From Empedobacter stercoris (GTDB taxonomy: Bacteria; Bacteroidota; Bacteroidia; Flavobacteriales; Weeksellaceae): a DNA stretch of 64,000 nt. Positions 46,396 to 53,810 of the stretch are shown here, piece by piece (position 1 is the first letter of the stretch; each line of letters begins with the position of its first letter). Location: assembly GCF_965137335.1 (NCBI RefSeq), contig NZ_CBCRZD010000001.1. One strand, written 5' to 3'. Position numbers and translations under genes: made by a program. Under the pieces are notes generated by a model. The model was not told the origin of the DNA and ran no database searches. It saw nothing but the letters and a program-made list of their open reading frames with translations.

Positions 46396-46866
46396 ATGAA
46401 AAAATCGATTATCCTAACTCTCTTTACTGTTTCTATTATGATGAGCTGCGAAACAAAAAAAGAAGAAAGTATTAACAATACAAAAGAAGTAATAAGTGAT
46501 TCAAATGCATCAATCATTCAAAATGATACCATAGCGGATATACACAATTCAAAAACATCTATTGATTGGGTAGGAACTTACGAAGGTGTACTACCTTGTG
46601 CCGATTGCCCTGGAATTAAAACAACTGTTACTTTAAATAAAGATGAAACAATAAAAATTGTTTCTGACTACATGAAAGGAAATACAACATTTGAAGAGCA
46701 AGGACAGTTTGAATGGACAGCAGATAACAACGCAATATTTTTGGATACAAAAGATAAAAACAGGTATTTTTACAAAGTAGGAGAAAATAAATTAATTGTT
46801 TTATCGCAAGAAGGCGAGGAACTTGATGAACCTTTAGCAAACAATTATATTTTGACTAAAAAGTAG
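46396..46866 (+). CDS. NlpE-like lipoprotein (copper-resistance NlpE N-terminal domain)
   Basis: A 156-residue lipoprotein with lipobox MMSC (Cys at 18), a low-complexity linker, then the NlpE N-terminal beta domain with WVGTYEGVLPCADCPGIKTTVTLN, whose CxxC motif is the family hallmark. NlpE in E. coli senses envelope and copper stress through CpxAR; flavobacterial members are mostly uncharacterised. It is convergent with the copper operon at 46948 and shares a terminator with it, so a copper connection is tempting but unproven. Confidence 0.85.
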   Translation: MKKSIILTLFTVSIMMSCETKKEESINNTKEVISDSNASIIQNDTIADIHNSKTSIDWVGTYEGVLPCADCPGIKTTVTLNKDETIKIVSDYMKGNTTFEEQGQFEWTADNNAIFLDTKDKNRYFYKVGENKLIVLSQEGEELDEPLANNYILTKK

Positions 46867-46896
46867 TTAGATATATTGTTAATAAGTTTTTTAATC

Positions 46897-46938
46897 AAAA
46901 ACAAAAACGGAAAAGAAAACTTTACCGTTTTTGTTTTT
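46897..46938. terminator. Bidirectional terminator between the NlpE-like gene and the multicopper oxidase gene
   Basis: A long stem (AAAACAAAAACGG / CCGTTTTTGTTTT) sits between two convergent stops at 46866 and 46948. Confidence 0.85.
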
Positions 46939-46947
46939 GATTATCTT

Positions 46948-49161
46948 CTAATACACCAATTTTAATCCTACACCAAATTTCATATCGCTGTCATAATGTG
47001 TTCGGATGTGCATATTTTTATTTAAGATGTAACTTAATTCTCCCATATATTCTTTATCAGTATTCCACATAAAACCTGCTCTTACACGTTTTGAAATCGG
47101 AATATCTTTGCGCATTAATTGTAAACGCACTTTTCCAGTGTGGTAAATTTCGGTCTGAAAATCAATCAACATTGGTAATTTATACACAAAACCTGCACTG
47201 AATAAACCTTTATTTCGAGCTGTTTTTTGTCCAAAAATATTTTTTTCTGCTTTGTGACGTTTCGTTCGATGTTGATTCCAATCAAATCCAATGAACGCTT
47301 GTAAAAACTGATTCTTCCCAAAATATCTTCCCAAATGTGTTTCCACTTCGTAGCCATGTTCAGGTTTGTAACCAATTCCCCATTCCGAAGTCAGTGCCCA
47401 ACGTGCATCTTGTACCATAAACGATCCATCTAAACCATTTGTTGCAAAGTCATTTTCAGCCATAAAATGTTTCATATTGCTATCCATTTGCAACATTTTA
47501 TACATTTTTGCTTGATCGTGAATATATGGATTCTGATAATCTCCAACTTCAAAAACACGGTTCATTCCTGCCATCATGTGATACAAAATATGACAATGGA
47601 AAAACCAATCACCTTCTGTATTTGCTTGAAATTCGATTACATTCGTTTCCATTGGCATAATATCCAATACATTTTTCAACGGTGAATATGCGCCATTTTT
47701 ATTAATCACTCGAAAATCGAAACCATGTAAATGCATTGGGTGGCGCATCATGGAATTATTGTACAACGTAATGCGTAAAATTTCGCCTTTTTTAACTGGA
47801 ATTTTATCTACTTCAGACAATACTTTATTGTCCATACTCCATACATACCGGTTCATATTTCCTGTTAATTCAAAACGCATTTCTTTTACAGGTGCATCTT
47901 TTGGAAGTTCTGTGTTTTCAGGAGCTTTTAGCATTCCATAATTTAAGGTCACAATATTTGAAGATGAATTTCCATGAGCAGAATGATCACTTTCTTTATT
48001 CTTTTTTCGAGTTTTTTTATTCGATTCGCCTGTAATTTCAGGATACATTACCGTATTCATATCCATTTGTTGCAAACTCATTTTCATACCCATATCATTC
48101 ATCGAACCGTCCATGTTCATCATGTCGTTCATCATCTTCATTCCTTCAAAGTATTTTAATTTCGGGAGTGGTTCTATCAGTTGTTTTTTTCCATCACCAA
48201 GAAATAACGAAGCTGAACCTGTTCTGTCTTCCGAAGTTGCTTGAAATTCATATGAAATACCTTCTTCTGGAATCGTCACCACCACATCATAGGTTTCGGA
48301 AACACCAATAATCAAACGATCTACGTCTAAAGGCTCTACATCATTTCCGTCGTTGGCAACTACTGTAATTTTTCCTCCCGCATAACGCAACCAAAAATAA
48401 GATGATGCACCACCATTCGAAATTCGTAGGCGGACTTTATCGCCAGCTTTAAATTGCTTTAATTGACTTTCATTTGCTCCGTTTATCAAAAATTTATCAT
48501 AAAACACATCACTCACATCCATAGCCAGCATACGCTTCCATTCGTTGATGATTTTCGTTCCAAAATGACCTTCTCGTATTGCTTCTGCATAACTTTGCGT
48601 AGATCCTTTTTTGATTCCTGCCCAATCGTTTGCATTGTGTAACATTCGTTGAATATTTCTTGGATTAAGATCTGTCCATTCGCTCAACATCACGTTAACA
48701 ACAGGTAGATCATCAATTCCTTTTCTGAACGTTGGGTCGTTGGCACGTTTTTTCAACACCATCGATCCATACATTCCAATCTGTTCTTGATAACCCGAAT
48801 GACTGTGATACCAGTGTGTTCCGTTCTGAATAATTGGAAACGAATAGGTAAACGTTTCACCAGGTTTTATACCGTCTTGTGTTAACATAGGTACACCATC
48901 TTCCTTATTTGGCAACCACAAGCCGTGCCAATGCAACGAGGTATCTTCTTTCAATTGATTATGTACACGAATAACAGCCGTATCGCCTTCAGTAAACTCT
49001 AAAGTTGGCATTGGAATTTGACCATTTACTGCAATTGCTTTACGTTCTTTTCCCGAATAATTAACAATGGTATCATGTACATACAAATCATATTCGACAC
49101 GTTTTTGAGCAATAACAGATATAGAAAAAGCAATAATAGAAATAAAAATAAATTTTCTCAT
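46948..49161 (-). CDS. Multicopper oxidase (CopA-like) with C-terminal CopB-like domain
   Basis: A 737-residue exported enzyme that probably oxidises Cu(I) in copper detoxification. Signal peptide 1-18. Copper ligands lie in HWHG (77-80), HWYHSH (116-121), HPMHLHG (474-480) and HCHILYHMMAGM (522-533), which gives the type 1 Cys523, His528 and Met533. A Met-rich loop at 341-372 (MKMMNDMMNMDGSMNDMGMK) would bind Cu(I). Residues about 560-737 are not oxidase: they show amphipathic strands (GYEVETHLGRYFGKNQFLQAFIGFDW; VGLKLVY at the end) like the outer-membrane protein CopB, so this looks like an oxidase-barrel fusion. Last gene of the four-gene copper operon, 5 bp after its neighbour. Confidence 0.92.
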   Translation of the reverse strand: MRKFIFISIIAFSISVIAQKRVEYDLYVHDTIVNYSGKERKAIAVNGQIPMPTLEFTEGDTAVIRVHNQLKEDTSLHWHGLWLPNKEDGVPMLTQDGIKPGETFTYSFPIIQNGTHWYHSHSGYQEQIGMYGSMVLKKRANDPTFRKGIDDLPVVNVMLSEWTDLNPRNIQRMLHNANDWAGIKKGSTQSYAEAIREGHFGTKIINEWKRMLAMDVSDVFYDKFLINGANESQLKQFKAGDKVRLRISNGGASSYFWLRYAGGKITVVANDGNDVEPLDVDRLIIGVSETYDVVVTIPEEGISYEFQATSEDRTGSASLFLGDGKKQLIEPLPKLKYFEGMKMMNDMMNMDGSMNDMGMKMSLQQMDMNTVMYPEITGESNKKTRKKNKESDHSAHGNSSSNIVTLNYGMLKAPENTELPKDAPVKEMRFELTGNMNRYVWSMDNKVLSEVDKIPVKKGEILRITLYNNSMMRHPMHLHGFDFRVINKNGAYSPLKNVLDIMPMETNVIEFQANTEGDWFFHCHILYHMMAGMNRVFEVGDYQNPYIHDQAKMYKMLQMDSNMKHFMAENDFATNGLDGSFMVQDARWALTSEWGIGYKPEHGYEVETHLGRYFGKNQFLQAFIGFDWNQHRTKRHKAEKNIFGQKTARNKGLFSAGFVYKLPMLIDFQTEIYHTGKVRLQLMRKDIPISKRVRAGFMWNTDKEYMGELSYILNKNMHIRTHYDSDMKFGVGLKLVY

Positions 49162-49166
49162 AACTT

Positions 49167-49601
49167 TTATTTTATCTGATTAAACTTTCTATAATTCTCT
49201 TCATTCTCAAAATAATCAACATTTCCCATTTGATCCTTCAAAACGATATACGCATTTGCTTTATCAACTTTTTTATTCGTAAACGGATCAATTGCAGAAC
49301 GAGCACTTTCATCATTTGGAATTCTTTCTATACACATATTACAACAACCGTAATATGTTTTCCCGTCATAAGGCACTTCGAACTGATCTTTTCCCATATA
49401 AGCGTTGTTTACCATACAAACTTGACTATTTGGTACTTTATCTCCTACATTATAAGCAACAAGATTCGATACGTCTTGGTGAGCAACTATATGTTCGGTA
49501 GGAGAAATTTCTGTTTGATTTTCATCGGCTTTATTTTGACAAGAAACCAAAACTATTGTTGATAAAAAAGCGATTCCTAAAAGTGATTGTATATTTATCA
49601 T
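49167..49601 (-). CDS. Cys/Met-rich metal-binding lipoprotein (TRASH/MlpB-like)
   Basis: A 144-residue lipoprotein with lipobox VLVSC (Cys21). The core VCMVNNAYMGKDQFEVPYDGKTYYGCCNMCIERIP holds Cys62, Cys86, Cys87, Cys90 and several Met, followed by IDPFTNKKVDKANAYIVLKD. The layout resembles TRASH/YHS-type metal modules and NosL-like copper-binding lipoproteins. It lies between the DUF3347 gene (6 bp) and the multicopper oxidase gene (5 bp), so copper is the likely ligand. Exact family name is uncertain. Confidence 0.75.
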   Translation of the reverse strand: MINIQSLLGIAFLSTIVLVSCQNKADENQTEISPTEHIVAHQDVSNLVAYNVGDKVPNSQVCMVNNAYMGKDQFEVPYDGKTYYGCCNMCIERIPNDESARSAIDPFTNKKVDKANAYIVLKDQMGNVDYFENEENYRKFNQIK

Positions 49602-49607
49602 TTGTTT

Positions 49608-50432
49608 CTATTTTAGAGTTTCTATTGTACTTCCACATGTTAACATTTGATTCCCGTAAAAAGGATTTTTGATGGATGAATCTTTACTCAACCAATTTGA
49701 ACCTCCTTTAAACATGGGACAATTTTGGTAATAAATGGAATAACCTAAATTTTCTTTTTGAGCTAATTTGTACATTGGTTCAGATAATTTCGCAAACAAT
49801 TCGCGTTGTTTTTCAATGTTTTTTTCATGAGAAATTTGTTTTGAAATGGATTCTAAATCCTTTAAAACATCCATCCAAACCATATGTGTTTCATGCGAAA
49901 GTTTTCCCATTTCTACTTTAGAAATTGATTGAGAAAAAGCCGTTATTTGTGTTGAAATTTCATTTGCATTCCCTGCAACAAAAGCATCTTTTAATAAAAA
50001 ATATGCATCAAAAACCAAAGAAAGTTGATTTTGATTCACTTCATTTTTCACTTGATGTTGGTCAGCATGATTCATTTCTTGATGATTTATTACCATTTTT
50101 TTATCGCGTGGGTATTGACAATCTTGTCTTAATTTTAGATACGCTTCATCTGGAGCAAAATATTCAGAATTATCAAAACCTGACAAAGCGATATTCTTTA
50201 AAATTTCGTTTGAAGTTGTTTTGGTTGGATCATAAGAAATCGTGGCGATTTGAGAAGTCGTGTCGTAAGATACTTTCGAAATACGTTTTTGATTTCCTAC
50301 ATTTTCGATTAATTCCTTAGCTGAATTACAATTACTTCTTACCTCGAATGATTTCGTTTCAAGATTTTTGCTTTGCGCATTTACCACAAAAGCAAAAAGA
50401 TTGACGATTAAAAACAAACTATATTTTTTCAT
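49608..50432 (-). CDS. Periplasmic DUF3347 protein with HMA-like N-terminal domain
   Basis: A 274-residue exported protein. Signal peptide to about residue 19 (FVVNAQ). Residues 25-95 resemble a heavy-metal-associated ferredoxin fold (KSFEVRSNCNSAKELIENV; ISYDPTKTTSNEILKNIALSGF) but the usual CxxC is replaced by a single Cys. Residues about 120-274 form a DUF3347 domain: a helical bundle ending CPMFKGGSNWLSKDSSIKNPFYGNQMLTCGS, a region seen in copper-efflux CusB-type proteins. I chose the ATG at 50432 because the TTG at 50450 would overlap the regulator gene. The gap to that gene is 4 bp. Confidence 0.85.
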   Translation of the reverse strand: MKKYSLFLIVNLFAFVVNAQSKNLETKSFEVRSNCNSAKELIENVGNQKRISKVSYDTTSQIATISYDPTKTTSNEILKNIALSGFDNSEYFAPDEAYLKLRQDCQYPRDKKMVINHQEMNHADQHQVKNEVNQNQLSLVFDAYFLLKDAFVAGNANEISTQITAFSQSISKVEMGKLSHETHMVWMDVLKDLESISKQISHEKNIEKQRELFAKLSEPMYKLAQKENLGYSIYYQNCPMFKGGSNWLSKDSSIKNPFYGNQMLTCGSTIETLK

Positions 50433-50436
50433 ACTT

Positions 50437-51009
50437 TTATATTTTATCAATTGACTTTCTGTTGTGTTTACTTAATTGTTTAAAAACAGAAGGCGTTAAA
50501 CCTGTTACTTTTTTAAATTGAGCACTGAGATGCGCCACGCTCGAATAGTTTAATTGAAAAGCTATTTCGCTCAATGATAATTCGTCATAAACCATCAACT
50601 CCTTGACTTTTTCTATCTTTTGCTGAATAAAATACTTCTCGATTGTTTGTCCTTCCATTTCCGAAAAAAGATTGGAAATGTATTTATAATCTGAAGATGT
50701 TTTCTCGCTCAAAAAATCCGATAAATTCACTTTCAGTTCGCTGTTTTCTTGATGAACCAATTGAATAATCAATGTTTTGATTTGCTCGATTAACTTGCTT
50801 CTCTTATCATCAATCAATTCAAAACCAACTTCTTCTAACTCTTCTTTTATTTGATTCAATTTTTCAGAATCGATTGGATTTGTTAACTCAACTTCACCTA
50901 ATTCGATATGATTTGCTTCGATTGCATTCATTTTCAAAATTCGTCCAACCACCACTTTACAGCGATGACAAACCATATTTTTTATAAATAATTTATTTAC
51001 ATTTTCCAT
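50437..51009 (-). CDS. HMA-AraC fusion transcriptional regulator, probable copper sensor
   Basis: A 190-residue regulator. Residues 1-70 form an HMA-like domain with the metal-binding motif NMVCHRC (Cys14, Cys17) and a KEELEEVGFEL end. Residues about 90-185 form an AraC-type double helix-turn-helix with IEKVKELMVYDELSLSEIAFQLNYSS and AHLSAQFKKVTGLTPSVFKQL. A metal-binding domain of this kind fused to AraC suggests direct sensing of Cu(I), and its place as first gene of the copper operon suggests autoregulation; both are inferences. Divergent from murI. Confidence 0.87.
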   Translation of the reverse strand: MENVNKLFIKNMVCHRCKVVVGRILKMNAIEANHIELGEVELTNPIDSEKLNQIKEELEEVGFELIDDKRSKLIEQIKTLIIQLVHQENSELKVNLSDFLSEKTSSDYKYISNLFSEMEGQTIEKYFIQQKIEKVKELMVYDELSLSEIAFQLNYSSVAHLSAQFKKVTGLTPSVFKQLSKHNRKSIDKI

Positions 51010-51192
51010 TTGAATTATTTTTTGTGAGTCCTATTAAATCTACAATTTATCTGTTACAAATTTCGTTCTTCTTTTAGCTTTATAATTTATATAATTCGGA
51101 AGATGATGTATATAATTTTCGTAAAATGATTTTCTATTAGAATAAAAACCTGTTCTCTATATAATTTATCTTCAATTGCTGAATAGATTTTG

Positions 51193-51200
51193 TAATTTTG
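51193..51200 (+). promoter_or_regulatory. -7 promoter box of murI
   Basis: A perfect TAATTTTG lies 21 bp before the ATG at 51222. It overlaps the TTG at 51198, which argues against that codon as the start. The -33 partner is not clear. Confidence 0.5.
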
Positions 51201-51221
51201 TGCTCTATAAAAAAAGCTAAA

Positions 51222-52031
51222 ATGCAAGAACCAATCGGTGTTTTTGACTCTGGTTATGGAGGTTTAACTGTTTTTAAGGAAATTCAGAAAAAAATGCCTC
51301 AATACGATTATATCTATTTAGGTGATAATGCACGTGTTCCATATGGAATTCGTTCGTTTGAAACGGTTTATGAATACACAAAAGAATGTGTGTTTAAACT
51401 ATTTGACTTAGGTTGCAACTTGGTAATTTTAGCTTGCAACACAGCTTCCGCCAAAGCGTTGAGAACAATTCAACAAAATGATTTGCCCGAAGGGAAAAAA
51501 GTTTTAGGCGTAATTCGGCCAACAACCGAATCTATAAATGAATATACGATCAACAATAAAGTTGGAATTTTAGCGACACAAGGAACTGTTTTGTCTGAAT
51601 CGTATAAAATCGAAATTAATAAATTTCATCCGACAATAGATGTTTTTCAACACGCATGTCCACTTTGGGTTCCTTTGGTCGAAAACAATGAAATTAACAG
51701 TAAAGCTGCGCATGATATTGTGGAAAAAGACATTCAACGCTTATTTTATCAATCTTCAGAAATTGACACCATTGTTTTAGCATGTACGCATTATCCTTTG
51801 TTGTTACCAGTTATCAAAACATACGTTCCTAATCATGTGACAATTCTTTCGCAAGGAGAATTGGTCGCGAATAAATTAATGGATTATTTGAAACGTCATC
51901 CAGAAATTGAGAATAATTGTTCTAAAAATAGTTCGCTAACCTTTTATACAACTGACAATGCTGAAAACTTTGAGGCGAATACGACTATTTTTTATGGTCA
52001 ACCTATTAAAGCATCGCATTTAGAAGTTTGA
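51222..52031 (+). CDS. murI: Glutamate racemase
   Basis: MurI converts L- to D-glutamate for peptidoglycan. The 269-residue protein has the two catalytic cysteines in VILACNTASAKALR and TIVLACTHYPLL, and the N-terminal PIGVFDSGYGGLTVF motif with the catalytic Asp/Ser. I used ATG 51222 (MQEPIGVFDSG), as the TTG at 51198 falls in the promoter box. It sits between the two copper gene clusters without evident link to them. Confidence 0.96.
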   Translation: MQEPIGVFDSGYGGLTVFKEIQKKMPQYDYIYLGDNARVPYGIRSFETVYEYTKECVFKLFDLGCNLVILACNTASAKALRTIQQNDLPEGKKVLGVIRPTTESINEYTINNKVGILATQGTVLSESYKIEINKFHPTIDVFQHACPLWVPLVENNEINSKAAHDIVEKDIQRLFYQSSEIDTIVLACTHYPLLLPVIKTYVPNHVTILSQGELVANKLMDYLKRHPEIENNCSKNSSLTFYTTDNAENFEANTTIFYGQPIKASHLEV

Positions 52032-52053
52032 TTTTTTTTCCAATATATAAAAC

Positions 52054-52082
52054 AAAAAACCGAGCAAAGTTGCTCGGTTTTT
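52054..52082. terminator. Bidirectional terminator between murI and the GreA-like gene
   Basis: The stem AAAACCGAGCAA / TTGCTCGGTTTT lies between the convergent stops at 52031 and 52099. Confidence 0.85.
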
Positions 52083-52098
52083 CTATTCAATTAAGAAA

Positions 52099-52476
52099 CT
52101 AAGCTACAGTTTCTACATTTAAAATTTCATATTTTTTTACCCCATCAATTGTTGGCCATTCTACTACATCACCTGATTTGTAACCAACTGTTGCTAAACC
52201 TTCGTCCATCAAAATTGAATGACGATTCTTTTTTGGTTTTGCTTTATCTGGACCTACGAAGTTTAATTGATATTCTTGATTTGAATTCAATTCTTTAATC
52301 GTTACTTTTTTTCCAACAGAAACAATATTATCAGCCATATCGCGACGAAGAATTTGCTCTGCATGTCTTAATTCTTGCGTTAAAATATCTTCCTGTTCTG
52401 CTGTTACTTTTTTTCTTCTTAAATGGTCTTTAATTAAATCGTATACACCTGTTGTTAAAATAATATTTGTTGTCAT
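52099..52476 (-). CDS. GreA/GreB C-terminal domain-like elongation factor
   Basis: A 125-residue protein. The N-terminal 55 residues form a short helical hairpin (DLIKDHLRRKKVTAEQEDILTQELRHAEQIL), and the C-terminal part fits the FKBP-like GreA/GreB domain (VSVGKKVTIKELNSNQEYQLNFVGP; HSILMDEGLATVGYKSGDVVEW). It is shorter than GreA (about 158), so the coiled coil is reduced as in Rnk-like proteins. It may act in the RNA polymerase secondary channel; its effect on transcription cannot be told from sequence. Confidence 0.8.
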   Translation of the reverse strand: MTTNIILTTGVYDLIKDHLRRKKVTAEQEDILTQELRHAEQILRRDMADNIVSVGKKVTIKELNSNQEYQLNFVGPDKAKPKKNRHSILMDEGLATVGYKSGDVVEWPTIDGVKKYEILNVETVA

Positions 52477-52652
52477 TGTGATAAATTCTTAGTTTTTTTT
52501 CAATATTTCGAAGTCGACTTTTAAGACCCAACTATCAAATGATATTAAAGTTTAGAACGCTACAATTTGATACAAATCTCCTTTCAGAAAATTGAAAAAT
52601 AATTGATAATTAAATAAATACGGAGGTTCCCTGTCTTGGATCGTGACAGGGA

Positions 52653-52778
52653 CTATTTTATAAACTCTTTCGAGCGTCTTAAGAAAGTATCATCATGCAA
52701 ATATGCCAACGACAAAAACAACCAAGATTGGTTGTTTCTTCTGTATATGTCGATATAATTTGCCATAATTTTCATCAT
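52653..52778 (-). CDS. Candidate 41-residue small ORF
   Basis: In the 445-bp gap 52477-52921 the minus strand has an ATG-started frame from 52778 to TAG 52653. Its first 20 residues are MMKIMANYIDIYRRNNQSWL, followed by FLSLAYLHDDTFLRRSKEFIK. Its residue composition is protein-like, with mixed hydrophobic and charged residues. It encloses an inverted repeat (AACAACCA / TGGTTGTT, 52712-52735) and is followed on the minus strand by an 8-bp stem-loop (TCCCTGTC / GACAGGGA, 52627-52651). I recognise no family. It might instead be an RNA leader for the GreA-like gene. Outside this and the Fur-like site I see nothing else in the gap. Confidence 0.25.
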   Translation of the reverse strand: MMKIMANYIDIYRRNNQSWLFLSLAYLHDDTFLRRSKEFIK

Positions 52779-52863
52779 ACGAATTTCAAAGTTACGATTT
52801 CTTTATGAGATAAAAAACATAACACTTATCCGATTAATTGAAAGTGAATGTTGTAGAAAAACT

Positions 52864-52877
52864 GATAATGTTCATTC
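52864..52877 (+). promoter_or_regulatory. Possible metal-regulator (Fur-like) half site
   Basis: GATAATgttCATTC, 45 bp before the TTG start at 52922, resembles part of a Fur box (GATAAT / CATTATC). The match is incomplete and may be chance in AT-rich DNA. Confidence 0.2.
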
Positions 52878-52921
52878 TAAAATTAATAAAAACTAACTAA
52901 TTTTATAAAAATTTTAAACGA

Positions 52922-53290
52922 TTGAAATCTTACTTATTCATCATTACTGTTGTCCTAATAACGTGTAGACCATTACTACCAGTTATCGACTATTTAGTGA
53001 ATTATGAAACGATTTCGAATGAATATTGTGTTAATATAGAACGTCCAGAATTAATGTGTAATGGAGTTTGCTACCTAAAAGAACAGATTTCTAAAACTAT
53101 TGATGATGAACAAAATGACACAAATAAAACTCAAATTTTTTTACGTACTATTGATTATTTTGTATATCAACCCACTGCACTAATACCTATACTTCATATC
53201 ATTAAACCTACTGAAAGAGTTTCTACTTTTCAATTAGCTTTCGAAACTCAATATCAATTGGATCAACAACTACAACCTCCAATTTGTTAA
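52922..53290 (+). CDS. Small membrane-anchored protein with EYC-ERPE-CNGxCYL motif
   Basis: A 122-residue protein with one N-terminal hydrophobic helix (residues 3-26) and a presumably periplasmic body. It carries EYCVNIERPELMCNGVCYL with Cys36, Cys46 and Cys50, and ends QPPIC. I know no named family, though CNGxCYL-type small proteins occur near metal-uptake genes in Bacteroidota (recollection only). Start is TTG at 52922: no ATG precedes the motif. It is followed 46 bp later by a paralogue, and then the MbnP/MbnH-like genes. A role in metal (copper) handling by its cysteines is inferred. Confidence 0.6.
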   Translation: MKSYLFIITVVLITCRPLLPVIDYLVNYETISNEYCVNIERPELMCNGVCYLKEQISKTIDDEQNDTNKTQIFLRTIDYFVYQPTALIPILHIIKPTERVSTFQLAFETQYQLDQQLQPPIC

Positions 53291-53336
53291 AAAACCCTTG
53301 ATTATTATATTTTTATATCATTAACATTTTATCAAT

Positions 53337-53726
53337 TTGACATTTCGTATAAGATTTGTTAAAAGCATCAATTGTTTTATGATTGCATTGTTTGTGCTTT
53401 TAATTGGCTTTCGCTCATTAATTCCTTTCACTGTGTTTTTTAGTGTACAAGAAAAAATTGTTGAAGAATATTGTATAAATAAAGAACGACCAGAAATGCA
53501 ATGCAATGGAAAATGTTATTTGTCTAAGCAATTAAACGAAACAGAACAGCATGCTGATTCTCTTTTGGTTAAAAATATTCGATTTACGGAAAATTATCTG
53601 CATTTCGAATACTTAGAAATTCCATTTATAAACGATTTTATCGTTACCATAAAACATCGGTACTTTTGGCAATCATTCTATTCTATCAATTGGGTTTTTG
53701 AGTATTTAAAACCTCCTATTGTTTAA
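53337..53726 (+). CDS. Paralogous small membrane-anchored protein with EYC-ERPE-CNGxCYL motif
   Basis: A 129-residue protein with an N-terminal hydrophobic segment (about 13-36) and EYCINKERPEMQCNGKCYL (Cys46, Cys56, Cys60), the same motif as the upstream gene; the end KPPIV also matches QPPIC. The middle of the two proteins has diverged, which suggests an old duplication. Start is TTG 53337 or ATG 53379; the first keeps a charged stretch ahead of the helix. The MbnP-like gene begins 84 bp after its stop. Confidence 0.6.
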   Translation: MTFRIRFVKSINCFMIALFVLLIGFRSLIPFTVFFSVQEKIVEEYCINKERPEMQCNGKCYLSKQLNETEQHADSLLVKNIRFTENYLHFEYLEIPFINDFIVTIKHRYFWQSFYSINWVFEYLKPPIV

Positions 53727-53810
53727 TTTTTATACAACTAATTATTCTCTGAAAACTATGATTGTTTTTGGAAAGCATTTTTATTAAAAAAAATTAAAAC
53801 AAATATCAAA

